Below, piece by piece: positions 53,401-62,384 of a stretch of DNA of 64,000 bases (positions are counted from its first letter, which is position 1; each line of letters starts with the position of its first letter). Source of the stretch: a bacterium (GTDB lineage Bacteria; Cyanobacteriota; Vampirovibrionia; Gastranaerophilales; JAILCC01). The notes under the pieces are model-generated. The model was given only the letters and a program-made list of their open reading frames with translations, was not told the DNA's origin and made no database searches. Location of the stretch: contig JAILCC010000016.1 in NCBI GenBank assembly GCA_024680555.1, positions 1 through 64,000 on the forward strand. Reading direction: 5' to 3'. A program made the translations under genes and the position numbers.

Positions 53401-56400
53401 TGAACGGAACAGGCAACTCTATCTCGGCTGACAGCGCATCTAACTTGAGAAAAATTACAATGGGTTCAAGTTCTAATCCGTCAGCAAACGCAGGAGTTGC
53501 TGTTAACGGTTTAACATACGGCAACGGCTCAGGTACATCAAACTTTACAGGATTTACATTTAACGCAAACAATAACACAGTAGACGCAACTGGTTCCAAA
53601 CTCGGAGCACTTAACTTGGATGCAAGCCAGTCATTGTCGCTTAAATCTACAAGCGGTGCAAATGAATTTACTACGGCAACATTAGAAAAAGGCTCTTCAG
53701 CTACAAACCGCACCGGATTGACATTAGGTGTTGACAGTGGAAGTTTGAGCGGTTCTACTGTTGTTCTCAAAGGAAACTCTCTTGTTACAGTTAACCAAAA
53801 TCCGACATTGACTACCGGCATATATGCTGCGGATACAAACAACAACATTTCCGTTACAAACGCATCGTCCGGAGCAAGATTAGGAACATTGTATATGGGC
53901 GATAACAGTTCTGATACGGTTGCAACCGCAGGTGTAGTTCTTTCCAACTTAAAAGCAGGAACAGGTTCAGGAACCAACTTTGACGGTATCAACTTCAGAA
54001 ATGCTGCAGGAAACATCATCTCAGCAAACAGTTCAGACCTTGGTGCTATAAATACAAGTTCTACCGTTACTGACCAAACTGTTTCTATCACAGGCACAAG
54101 CGGAACAAACAACTTTACGACCGCAAACCTTGCATCAGGAACCTCTTTGACGCTGGCAAACAGTTCAACAGGTACTCTGTCAGGTTCTTCAGTAACAATG
54201 AACGGTTCAAACACTCTGAGCACCACGGCAGCAACTTCTAACGGAGTTCATTTAGACAATGTTTATGTAAACAGAACAGGCAACACAATTACGCCGAACA
54301 ATCTTAATTCAAATCTCGGAAACATTGTACTCGGTTCTACTGCAGACAGAAGCATAGATGCAGGTGTTACAGTATCAGGCTTGGCATACGGAACATCAAA
54401 TACCGGCTCAACAAACAACTTTACCGGATTTACGTTTAGTGCAAACAAAAATGAAATATTGGCAAATGGTTCATCGACATTAGGCGCTCTCAACCTTGAC
54501 GTTGCTGGTCAAGAGTTAGCGGTTTATGCGGGTGAAAATGCTTCAACCGTATTTACAACGGCATCTCTCAAAACCGGCAGTTCAGGAGATAGAACAGTAT
54601 TAACCCTTGATGGGGCAAATACAGGTGCTTCAATGAGAGGTACATCTGTTGATTTGAATGGATACGGTACATTAAACCTCAACAAAGCTACAATAAACGG
54701 CACAGTTAATGTTAAAGGCGACAACAACATCATTGGCGGAACTGCAGGACAAACAAATCAAATTGCATCCATCACATTTGGTGAAGATAATGCCAAAGTT
54801 GCCGTTTCTGATGTAACCGCAACAAGCGGAACAAATATTACAAAAACAGGAAACGAAATAACCACAGGCGGTACTACTAACCTTAACAGAATAAATGTTG
54901 AATCCGGAAAAGAATTCACTCTAAGGAGTACATCGGGAACAACATCAGTTAATATTGGTGACGGAGGTGCTGCTACCGGACTTGGTGAAGGCGCTACTTT
55001 AAATCTAGCAACCACTAACGGAAACATCAATATTGAAAATCTGGTTATGAACGGTTCTTCAGGCACAAAAGATGCAACTGTTAATATATCAGCTACGGGT
55101 ACAGGTGCTACGGATATTGACAATCTTTACGTAAACTCAACTGAAAACATAGTCAACAATACGACAACAGGAACAATTTCGCTTGACAAAATCGAATATC
55201 TAGCAGATGAATCAACCGTAAAACTCAACGGAAACTATTCAGCAACAAATTTGAATATGGCTTCTGGTGCTACAAACGGAATAACAACCAACGGTACTGT
55301 TAATGTTACAAATATCAACCAAAATGGTCCTAACACCCTCAATACCGATGGTAACTTAAACTTCACAAACTTGGTTATCGACGGAAGCGAATTCACATTA
55401 AAATCAGCTAACGGCACAGTAAACTTTGCTAATATTGACGACATGTCAGGCACATTGAATCCAAACCTAGTACTTGATGCTGCTTCAGATGCAACAATTA
55501 ACAAAACAACATTAACAACACTTGATGACGGTGATATATTAAGATTACAAGGAACAGGTAACATTAATCTCTCAGGTCTTAGAACATCTGGTAATGCAAG
55601 TGTTCAAGTTACAAATGATAATGCAAACTTGGGTGCAACAAGAATTGATGCAAACTCAACATTTAATACATCAGGAGACGGTGTCCACGATATAAATGTA
55701 AGCAGCTTAGATATTCAAGATCCTGGCTTGGGCGGAAACCCCGCAAAATGGCTTATGGACTTTGATCCTACAACAAAAACAGCAGACACGATAAAAATTA
55801 CAAATGTTACTGATACAGGAACTATGGATTTTGAAATTGCTAGCTCTGCAGCTGCAATTGCAAAACAAAGTCCGTTTGTAAAATACGCAAGTATTATCAC
55901 AGATAGCAATGGAGATACTCTTGATAAGTCATTACTCGACACTATAGTTGTTGAAACAGAAGATCCAGAACACCCGGGCGAATACCTGATTGACTACTAC
56001 AAAGTCGTTACGATTGGTGAAAACAATGTTTACTACAGCTATATCAGTCCTGATGACTCAACATCGGGAATTGAAGACACAAGAGGAAGTTATTTACCGA
56101 ACACAATAAGAATTACAAACTACGATATCGGTTCAAACTTATTGATGGACCTTCTCACAATGCAAGGAGACAGATCATACGCTACAGATGACCCTGAACA
56201 CTCCACATACGCAATTCTTAACAACGATAACGTATCCGGACTCAGCCTTCCTAACATGGAAGCAAGAGCAGGCATAGACAACATTGCCACCATTTCCGGT
56301 ACTGGTATCTTGGAAGGTACAAAATCAAGTTCTACAGACCGTTCACAACTCTTCATTGTTGACACAACAGGTGATGAAATCGCAAGAACAATGAACATAA

Positions 56401-59400
56401 ACGGTTTCACCATCCAAAACGGTTTGAGTCAAAACTCCGCAGGCAGATACAACAATAGCGGTAACGGTGCAGCAATACAAATCTTATCTGATAGCGCAGC
56501 TGCTCCAGCAACCGTAAACTTGGGTTCATTCTCAGGAGTTAACACTACATTCAAATCAAATGATGCAGAGCTTAACGGTGGTGCTGTATACAACAGCGGT
56601 GCAGGTTCATCACTTAACGTAGATGAATCGAGCGGTGCAGATATTACGATAACATTTGATTCTAACACTGCAGGCGTTAATGGTGGTGCTTTATATAACA
56701 CAGCAGGCGCAGCTGCAAATCTGACCGCCAACAACGTATTTAAATCAAACGAAGCTACAGAAGCCGGCGGTGCAATCTACAACGATGCATCTGATGTAAC
56801 TCTTGGCTCAAATACCCAAGAAAAAACACACTCATTCACGGAAAACGTAGCTGGTGTTAACGGCGGTGCTATATACAACAATGCAGGAAATATCACTTTT
56901 GGTGAAGCAAGTACAGGTGTTGAATTTACCGGTAACACAGCAAATTCATCAGGCGGTGCATTATACAATAATGGCGGAAACATCTTCCTTGGTGGAGAAA
57001 ATACTGCGGTTATATTCTCTGGCAACAGTGCAAATGATGCAGGTGGCGCAATTTACAATACAGGTGATTCATTAGTTTCTGTACCCAGCGCAACAGTATT
57101 TTCCGCAAACCATGCAACAAAAGAAACAGCTGATCCGGTAAGCGGAGAACTCGTAATTTCCGGTCAAGGCGGCGCTATATACAATACAAATTCAGCGTTG
57201 TTAAATTTACCGTCTAACAATGCATTCTCTGAAAACTCATCTGCTGAAGGTGGCGCAATTTACAACTCGGGCAATACATCTGTTATTACCATAGGTACAG
57301 CCGCAACCGACACTACAGACGGCACATATACCGCATTTGAAAACAACGTTGCATACGGAAACGGTGGTGCAATAAACAACAACGACAATGCAACACTTAC
57401 TATTGCAGGCAACGGATTGTTTAAACGCAACATCGCAAAGGATGCTTCAATATTATCAGATGCAACAAAGACTTATGCAGCAACAACCGGTGATGGTGGT
57501 GCTATCTACAATAACTCTGCAACACTGGTTCTCGGCGATGCTAATTCGACTTTCGCATTTGACTACAACGAAGCGTTCGGAAATGGTGGTGCAATTGCTT
57601 CAGTTAATAACGAAGCAACATACAACGGAGATTACACATTTGTAGATAACGTTGCAACAGGAAATGGTGGTGCTTATTCAGCAACCGACAGTGAAATTTC
57701 ATTCACCGGTTCGCAAACATTCGGCGGCAACGTTGCAGAAGGCAAAGGTGGTGCTATCTACGGCAACAATGCAATTATCAACATTACAGCAAACAATCCT
57801 GCCAAAGCAACGAAATTCAGCGGTAACAAACAAGATGTTGTATATTCTACAACAGTTACGGACCCTGATACACAAATGCTTGATCCTCATTGCGGACACA
57901 CAATTTACTACACAAGAGACGATGCTGGTAATATAGTTGAAGGCAGACACGTTATTGAATCTTATGATTCAAATGCAGTATTCCTCGAAAATGCATCTAC
58001 TTTGAACCTTACAACAGAAAACGGTTCATCAATCATATTCAAGGATAAGATTGCGAGTGACGAAACTACAGGACCGAACAGTATTGTTCAAAACGGTAAC
58101 GTAAAATACTACAATGACATGTCAGGTTACGCAGGTTCATTCAGCATAGAATCAGGTAATGCATACTTCACGAAACCTGAATCAGTTCCGTTCCAAAATG
58201 GCGATTACAAACTTAACGGCGGAACATTAACGGCAATGAAGAACGGAAAAATAATTCCTGTCCACGCTAATTCACTTGATTTGAGCGGCACAACTCCTGA
58301 TAATCCTGCTAAAATGACTATCGACTTGAGCTTAAAATCAGAAAAATCAGATAGATTTGTTCTTCCTGAAGGTGAAACCGCAGAAGGTAATTTGTTGATT
58401 ACAGATATGAACATCAAAGGTTCATCCAACAAAGATTCAATCTTCTACAAAATCGCTGATGGAGCTGATGTTGATTCAACACAAAAGAAAGTTGACGGAG
58501 AAATTTATGATTATACAATTTCAGGCGGCAAAGGCGGTTTGACATTCGACAGAGGCGACATTCACGCACCTCTTGTTGCACCGCAGGTTGCAGTAAATGC
58601 TAGATTGGCAGGTCAACTCGATTTATTCAACAATATGCTCCACAGAGTTGATGAAATCGCAGAAACAAGATACTTCAATCAAAAGAACAAAACAAACTTG
58701 TATGCCGGAGATCCTGATGTGCTTGATGACAGAAGAATCGATAACGGTTACACACCTTATGTAAACCAAGAAGACGGTGGTAGCGCATGGATGAAACCGA
58801 ACTTCACAATTGAAAAAATCAATCCTAAAGGATATCACAGATACCACAACAAGGCTTATAGCACTATTTTGGGATATGAAGCTCCTGTTGCAACCCTCAG
58901 AAACGGTTGGGATTTGATTAACACGGTATTCGTTGGCTACCAAGGTTCTACTCAACACTATGATGATTTCAGAAACTATCAAAATGGCGGTACTGCCGGA
59001 TATATGGCTAACTTATACCACAAAAACTTCTTCTCCGGCGGTGTTGTAATGTTGGGTGGTTCTGCAGTACAAACCCACGACAAGAGCGGTTTAAACAGAG
59101 ACATGAACTATGGTTTGTTTGATGTTGGTGCATCAGGCAGAATCGGTTACAACGTAGGCTTGGGTAAACACTGGTTATTCCAACCTATGATGACAATGTC
59201 TTACATCTACATAAGCGGTGTTGACAGACACAACCACAGAGGTCAACGTATTAACCTGAAAGGCACAAATACACTTCAAATCGCACCGGGCTTCAAGTTA
59301 GTAGGTAACTATGGCGGTTGGGAACCGTACTTGTTATTTGATTACACTTGGCCATGTATTGCAAAAACTGTTGCTAACGTAAACGATATCGGTATTCCTG

Positions 59401-59546
59401 ATTTGAAATTACGTTCATACGTTGAATACGGTGCAGGTTTAAGAAAGAACCTCGGCGAAAGATTTACAGGTTATGCAGAAGCTGTTATGAGAAACGGCGG
59501 CAGAACCGGTGTATCAATCCAAGGTGGTTTGTTATTCAAGTTCTAA
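50433..59546 (+). CDS. Giant autotransporter adhesin with PMP-type GGAIYN repeats
   Basis: 3037 residues. Signal peptide 1-26 ending AANA. The passenger (to ~2730) is Ser/Thr/Asn/Gly-rich beta helix. At ~840-1430 it holds four tandem units of ~142 residues. At ~2030-2460 it has chlamydial PMP-type GGA[IL]YN motifs, about 15 of them, alternating with F-x-x-N / FSGN. The last ~280 residues are an autotransporter barrel (AWMKPNFTIEKIN, TILGYEAPVATLRNGW ... VSIQGGLLFKF) ending in Phe. It should be exported by Sec and exposed on the outer membrane, probably for adhesion. Stand-alone with promoter and terminator. Confidence 0.93.
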   Translation: MKKSRINALLAAGCVAFLAPAAANATTYTNITTDTTLTENSTFTGITPGANNTVNINTGASTLLQPGTSGGTITLQGNSTINFTDAVANISLNASSGSAQGTTTVTGANNTIHQGHTTTGTYGSTSIGNTTIFRNGSLTLDNDGGNSMNATSVTLGAASGGTSGGATLVIDGDSVVTVTNGVSVVGTNNAITNNNNSSSTNLGNVSINANAGATLTNVSGDVSLSNEASPSAMTNHTLGLNNAKVNSNLQVNSGHALEVTTSGSSSSDLTNIVSMGAYGTNNGSTVTLNTSAAGLNGNQIQMNGYSTVTVNGTNLNLSNGIQVSGEGNILTNTNSGNLGNVALTSGAKLAASGLTATNSTLSYGNGTEELNLTDSTIAAPTLNQSSNQKVTINAESGTNIVTGNTSISNGAQLTYCASPSATLNASLGGSKVSVSDGKLITDGTGTVNVGPVELTGGTLEVKNGSIDGVSTLGSVGSGITASSGTSLGTISVGANSTAVVSGIDATSGGNTTGFTLANLGTISSDADGNILGDLSITTGNTNTVASTAGTATVGTVTLGATSGSSSGSSTLNLNTNGNTSFIDIAQLDTVGSGNKVNIGVTVPGANEGTVTITTTNLSGTSTEISNDTTTAANLVTVDYGTGATGLTTSGPLQIGTLDAGARTAQTTMSNSGDVQIGKLEIAKGYEFVLTSTGNTTTIDEIQKDGSGSMNLNLYANGGAIAYSNSSGDALEMAAGDNLTLRGANAITIDNGISVTGTGATISNSCANTNLNDINVGANDSLSITASATTNAGKISLTAGSASSPATQVSLNANSGIINAEEVALKGNSTLALSGSRAISLEEGKGVSISGAGNTISNSGTGSRALRTITMGNGTNPEAEVSVSNLTAGTHFDGFDFSSEDAVVTNKINAANSQLGALDIATPTGASTDQTLTVTTTTGNSSSSFTTSNMGAGTSLTLNNAVGSLSGTSVTMNGNNTLSATNTSLSTGVNVNGTGNSISADSASNLRKITMGSSSNPSANAGVAVNGLTYGNGSGTSNFTGFTFNANNNTVDATGSKLGALNLDASQSLSLKSTSGANEFTTATLEKGSSATNRTGLTLGVDSGSLSGSTVVLKGNSLVTVNQNPTLTTGIYAADTNNNISVTNASSGARLGTLYMGDNSSDTVATAGVVLSNLKAGTGSGTNFDGINFRNAAGNIISANSSDLGAINTSSTVTDQTVSITGTSGTNNFTTANLASGTSLTLANSSTGTLSGSSVTMNGSNTLSTTAATSNGVHLDNVYVNRTGNTITPNNLNSNLGNIVLGSTADRSIDAGVTVSGLAYGTSNTGSTNNFTGFTFSANKNEILANGSSTLGALNLDVAGQELAVYAGENASTVFTTASLKTGSSGDRTVLTLDGANTGASMRGTSVDLNGYGTLNLNKATINGTVNVKGDNNIIGGTAGQTNQIASITFGEDNAKVAVSDVTATSGTNITKTGNEITTGGTTNLNRINVESGKEFTLRSTSGTTSVNIGDGGAATGLGEGATLNLATTNGNINIENLVMNGSSGTKDATVNISATGTGATDIDNLYVNSTENIVNNTTTGTISLDKIEYLADESTVKLNGNYSATNLNMASGATNGITTNGTVNVTNINQNGPNTLNTDGNLNFTNLVIDGSEFTLKSANGTVNFANIDDMSGTLNPNLVLDAASDATINKTTLTTLDDGDILRLQGTGNINLSGLRTSGNASVQVTNDNANLGATRIDANSTFNTSGDGVHDINVSSLDIQDPGLGGNPAKWLMDFDPTTKTADTIKITNVTDTGTMDFEIASSAAAIAKQSPFVKYASIITDSNGDTLDKSLLDTIVVETEDPEHPGEYLIDYYKVVTIGENNVYYSYISPDDSTSGIEDTRGSYLPNTIRITNYDIGSNLLMDLLTMQGDRSYATDDPEHSTYAILNNDNVSGLSLPNMEARAGIDNIATISGTGILEGTKSSSTDRSQLFIVDTTGDEIARTMNINGFTIQNGLSQNSAGRYNNSGNGAAIQILSDSAAAPATVNLGSFSGVNTTFKSNDAELNGGAVYNSGAGSSLNVDESSGADITITFDSNTAGVNGGALYNTAGAAANLTANNVFKSNEATEAGGAIYNDASDVTLGSNTQEKTHSFTENVAGVNGGAIYNNAGNITFGEASTGVEFTGNTANSSGGALYNNGGNIFLGGENTAVIFSGNSANDAGGAIYNTGDSLVSVPSATVFSANHATKETADPVSGELVISGQGGAIYNTNSALLNLPSNNAFSENSSAEGGAIYNSGNTSVITIGTAATDTTDGTYTAFENNVAYGNGGAINNNDNATLTIAGNGLFKRNIAKDASILSDATKTYAATTGDGGAIYNNSATLVLGDANSTFAFDYNEAFGNGGAIASVNNEATYNGDYTFVDNVATGNGGAYSATDSEISFTGSQTFGGNVAEGKGGAIYGNNAIINITANNPAKATKFSGNKQDVVYSTTVTDPDTQMLDPHCGHTIYYTRDDAGNIVEGRHVIESYDSNAVFLENASTLNLTTENGSSIIFKDKIASDETTGPNSIVQNGNVKYYNDMSGYAGSFSIESGNAYFTKPESVPFQNGDYKLNGGTLTAMKNGKIIPVHANSLDLSGTTPDNPAKMTIDLSLKSEKSDRFVLPEGETAEGNLLITDMNIKGSSNKDSIFYKIADGADVDSTQKKVDGEIYDYTISGGKGGLTFDRGDIHAPLVAPQVAVNARLAGQLDLFNNMLHRVDEIAETRYFNQKNKTNLYAGDPDVLDDRRIDNGYTPYVNQEDGGSAWMKPNFTIEKINPKGYHRYHNKAYSTILGYEAPVATLRNGWDLINTVFVGYQGSTQHYDDFRNYQNGGTAGYMANLYHKNFFSGGVVMLGGSAVQTHDKSGLNRDMNYGLFDVGASGRIGYNVGLGKHWLFQPMMTMSYIYISGVDRHNHRGQRINLKGTNTLQIAPGFKLVGNYGGWEPYLLFDYTWPCIAKTVANVNDIGIPDLKLRSYVEYGAGLRKNLGERFTGYAEAVMRNGGRTGVSIQGGLLFKF
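52950..54720 (+). repeat. Four tandem ~430 bp units in the autotransporter passenger
   Basis: Units start near 52,950, 53,390, 53,815 and 54,240. Each encodes G-x-G-N-x-I-S, a line of type LG[TN][IL]xxG, NFTGFTFxANxN, SxLGALN[LI], an FTTA[NST]L line and SGTSVTMNGxNTL. Units differ in detail, so they are old rather than recent copies. Confidence 0.8.
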
Positions 59547-59565
59547 TTGAACAAAACATAACAAG

Positions 59566-59598
59566 AAAAGAGTCACAAAATTTTGTGGCTCTTTTTTT
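59566..59598 (+). terminator. Terminator of the autotransporter gene
   Basis: AGAGTCACAAAA pairs with TTTTGTGGCTCT, with AAAAG before and TTTTTTT after. The 59547-59787 gap otherwise holds only unassigned AT-rich sequence before the next start. Confidence 0.88.
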
Positions 59599-59787
59599 GA
59601 GAAAAACATCCCCCAAAAACGCAATATTACAAAGTTGATTCATTGTTACTATTATGGTAGTATCATGGAAGTGTTTTCTCAAACAGTGTGAATTTTTGTA
59701 ATTTTTTTACAAAGCAATGACAAATTTTTTATTTAGACGATTAACTATACACAGAAACTATTCCCAAAATTAAAAGGAGCATGCTTA

Positions 59788-62364
59788 ATGAAGGTCACTT
59801 TTAACCCGATTAGAGTCAATCAAGTCAGCCATAATACGCAAGTGCAGACTGTTTCTGAGCGTAGTGTTGCGAATACAAACCAACCGTACGCACTAATCTC
59901 TTTCGCAGGGAAAATAAAAAATCAAATCAGCATTATTGCTGCAGAAGCCGGCCCATATTTTAAAGAGGGCGGTGTATCTACAGTATTGGCAGACTACCAT
60001 ACCGGAAAGGTTTTTCCGAATGGCAGTGTAACGTTTTTACACATTCCGTATTACAACGGAATGCGCTTCCGTGACACAGATGGAGAATTATTAAAGAATG
60101 TCGAAGTTGTAAGAGATGAAAAAGGCGGACTCTTTTTAACATCCGACAATCTAAAAAAAGTCTCAATTGACGCAGCCGATGCAAAGAAAAAATGGGAGCT
60201 TGAAGAACTCACAAGAACAACCATGGACTGGGGCGGCAAAAAAGAAAGCATCGGTGCATACAGAATAAAAGGCACAAACACCATTTTGCACTTTGCTGAC
60301 GAAACGGCGAGAATGGTTAAACCCTATAAAGACGGCTCTTATTCGTCCAAAAATCAAATAAGAACAATGGCTGACGGCGGAGAAGCCTACGCTAAAGCAA
60401 TGAAAGCAATGAGCGAACTATTTCCGCATCTCGAAAAGCACGGTATCAATTCTGAATTTATTGTTTTAAACGATGCCCAAACGGCTACATTCCCCGAATA
60501 CGTCTCAAGACAAATTCAACTCGGAAGAAATTCGTTCTGGGATGATGCAAAAATATTTTATATTCAACACAACCTCGGTGATGGAACATATCAAGGTCCG
60601 ACATCATTCAAAACATTGTTCCACAACTTTGCAACCAACGACCAAATAAAAGCGGTATGGGAAGATACAGAGTATTTAAAAGCAATAAGAGACGGCAATG
60701 AAGAAAAATACTTTGCACAATTTTTCAATCCCATACCAGAAAAACTTGTCGGAAGCGAACCGTTAAAAGCAGTGCAAAAATCGACAAAAGCAGTAACGGC
60801 GAGCATGATTCCCATAAGCTACGCAGCACAAAATAACCTTCTCGGTATTGCAACCGTATCTGAGGGCTATGCCGACAGCGTTGTGAACAACCCTGCCGTA
60901 ACAAACGGTCTGGCGGAACCGCTGAAGAAGCTTCAAGAATTAAATAAATTCAGGGGCATTGTCAACGGCTTGAGTGATCCGAACATTGATCCGAGAAAAG
61001 CCCCGGGATTGCCATTTTATGCCGCAGAAGTAACAGACAATTTAGGAAATATTCACAGACCGTTTGAAACATACGATCCCGAATGGTTCAGCACAATGGG
61101 TGACTCTGCGGCGCTTGAAAAAATACAACAAATAAAAGACAAAAATAAATTTAATCTGTTTAGACGACTTCAAGAAGGAGTTGATCCCAAATATGCCATA
61201 GGAAAAGCAATAGACGATACAAACATTATCGGCAACATTGACCGCAAATGGATAGAGCAACTAAAAAGAGGTGAGCACGTTGACTTGTTCGTTTCCTGGG
61301 GTAGAGCTGATGACCAAAAAGGGCTTGATATCGTTATGGACGCATTCAAAGACTTTGTAAAAAATCACCGTGACGAATCTAAAAATTCGGTACTAGTTTT
61401 AGGCGGTCCGTTAAAAGATATGCCCGCAGAACAAGTGGTGAGAATAAAAATGGCACAATTTATGGCTGATGCCGACTTAAAAGGACGAGTCGTATTTATG
61501 GACGGCTTTGCGCCAAACACCGTTCTTGCGAGCGCAGGTGATGCAGCTGTTCTTCCGTCCAGATTTGCACCTTGCGAATTAACAGACCTTGAAGCAATGA
61601 AATTTGGTACAACCCCGATTGTTACAGGCTTACAAGGTATGGCTCAGAAAAACATCGATCCGTCTGAAAATGCCGCAACTGCAACAAGCTTTAAAACAAA
61701 AGCTCACTCGTTTATGTCTGAGGCTGACGTTATTGCACAAGATGCACAATACGCAAAATTTAAAACCGAACTCAGTGCAAAATTCAAAGCGGAATTTGAA
61801 CTTGCAAAAGTAAAAAGCGGAAGTTCCATAGTCAGCTTTGATGAAAAAACCATAGAAAAACTGGTTGAAAAGGCATTGAAAGAATCGGAAGAATTAAGAC
61901 TTGAATACAAAAAAGCCACAGACAGGCTGATTGCAAGAGATGTTACGGAAGCAATGCTCAAAAAAGTATCCCTAACTCCCGCCGAAAAAGCAACAATGAT
62001 GAAAAATGGAATGCTTGCAAAAGTAGGTTGGCGAGATAACAACGCATTCCACCCCGAAAAACTCTCTTCCGCAGAAATATATGAAAATTTCTTCTTTAAA
62101 GGAAAATGCGAAAGATTTAGAACCACATTATTTAACTACGACTTTATGCCCAAAATTACATCCAACGGACGCTTGGGCGAAGCTCTTGGCAGAACCAATA
62201 ACCTATCCGCTAGTGGCTTTGACTCATTTGGAAGTTCTTCAAAATTCCTAAACAAACGAGTTTTGGGAACAATAGTGGGACTTGTCGCTTTGGGTACTTG
62301 GGGGTATTATTTATTTAAGGATAACAAAAAGGCAGAATCACATCCATCAAGGTATATTGCCTAA
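59788..62364 (+). CDS. Tagged, membrane-anchored glycogen/starch synthase-like (GT5) protein
   Basis: 858 residues; AAGGAG upstream. An N-terminal leader of ~45 residues starts MKVTFNPIRVNQ and ends in ISFAGK (tag). GT5 N-domain: IIAAEAGPYFKEGGVSTVLA (KTGGL loop of GlgA, here KEGGV). GT1-like C-domain (~500-640): FVSWGRADDQKGLDIVM, FMDGFAPNTVLASAGDAAVL and PSRFAPCELTDLEAMKFGTT. The first Glu of the E-x7-E motif is Ala here (APCELTDLE), so normal catalysis is doubtful. A ~150-residue charged helical part follows, then a C-terminal membrane helix (TIVGLVALGTWGYYLF). It shares an operon with the tagged gene at 62385 (20 bp apart). Confidence 0.82.
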   Translation: MKVTFNPIRVNQVSHNTQVQTVSERSVANTNQPYALISFAGKIKNQISIIAAEAGPYFKEGGVSTVLADYHTGKVFPNGSVTFLHIPYYNGMRFRDTDGELLKNVEVVRDEKGGLFLTSDNLKKVSIDAADAKKKWELEELTRTTMDWGGKKESIGAYRIKGTNTILHFADETARMVKPYKDGSYSSKNQIRTMADGGEAYAKAMKAMSELFPHLEKHGINSEFIVLNDAQTATFPEYVSRQIQLGRNSFWDDAKIFYIQHNLGDGTYQGPTSFKTLFHNFATNDQIKAVWEDTEYLKAIRDGNEEKYFAQFFNPIPEKLVGSEPLKAVQKSTKAVTASMIPISYAAQNNLLGIATVSEGYADSVVNNPAVTNGLAEPLKKLQELNKFRGIVNGLSDPNIDPRKAPGLPFYAAEVTDNLGNIHRPFETYDPEWFSTMGDSAALEKIQQIKDKNKFNLFRRLQEGVDPKYAIGKAIDDTNIIGNIDRKWIEQLKRGEHVDLFVSWGRADDQKGLDIVMDAFKDFVKNHRDESKNSVLVLGGPLKDMPAEQVVRIKMAQFMADADLKGRVVFMDGFAPNTVLASAGDAAVLPSRFAPCELTDLEAMKFGTTPIVTGLQGMAQKNIDPSENAATATSFKTKAHSFMSEADVIAQDAQYAKFKTELSAKFKAEFELAKVKSGSSIVSFDEKTIEKLVEKALKESEELRLEYKKATDRLIARDVTEAMLKKVSLTPAEKATMMKNGMLAKVGWRDNNAFHPEKLSSAEIYENFFFKGKCERFRTTLFNYDFMPKITSNGRLGEALGRTNNLSASGFDSFGSSSKFLNKRVLGTIVGLVALGTWGYYLFKDNKKAESHPSRYIA

Positions 62365-62384
62365 CGCATACAGAGGGAAATAAA

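Noticed and set aside
53099-54226. Long antisense open frame (375 codons) and others opposite the autotransporter
   Set aside because: Val/Pro/Leu-rich products mirror the Thr/Asn/Gly codons of the sense repeats; no ribosome binding sites or domains.
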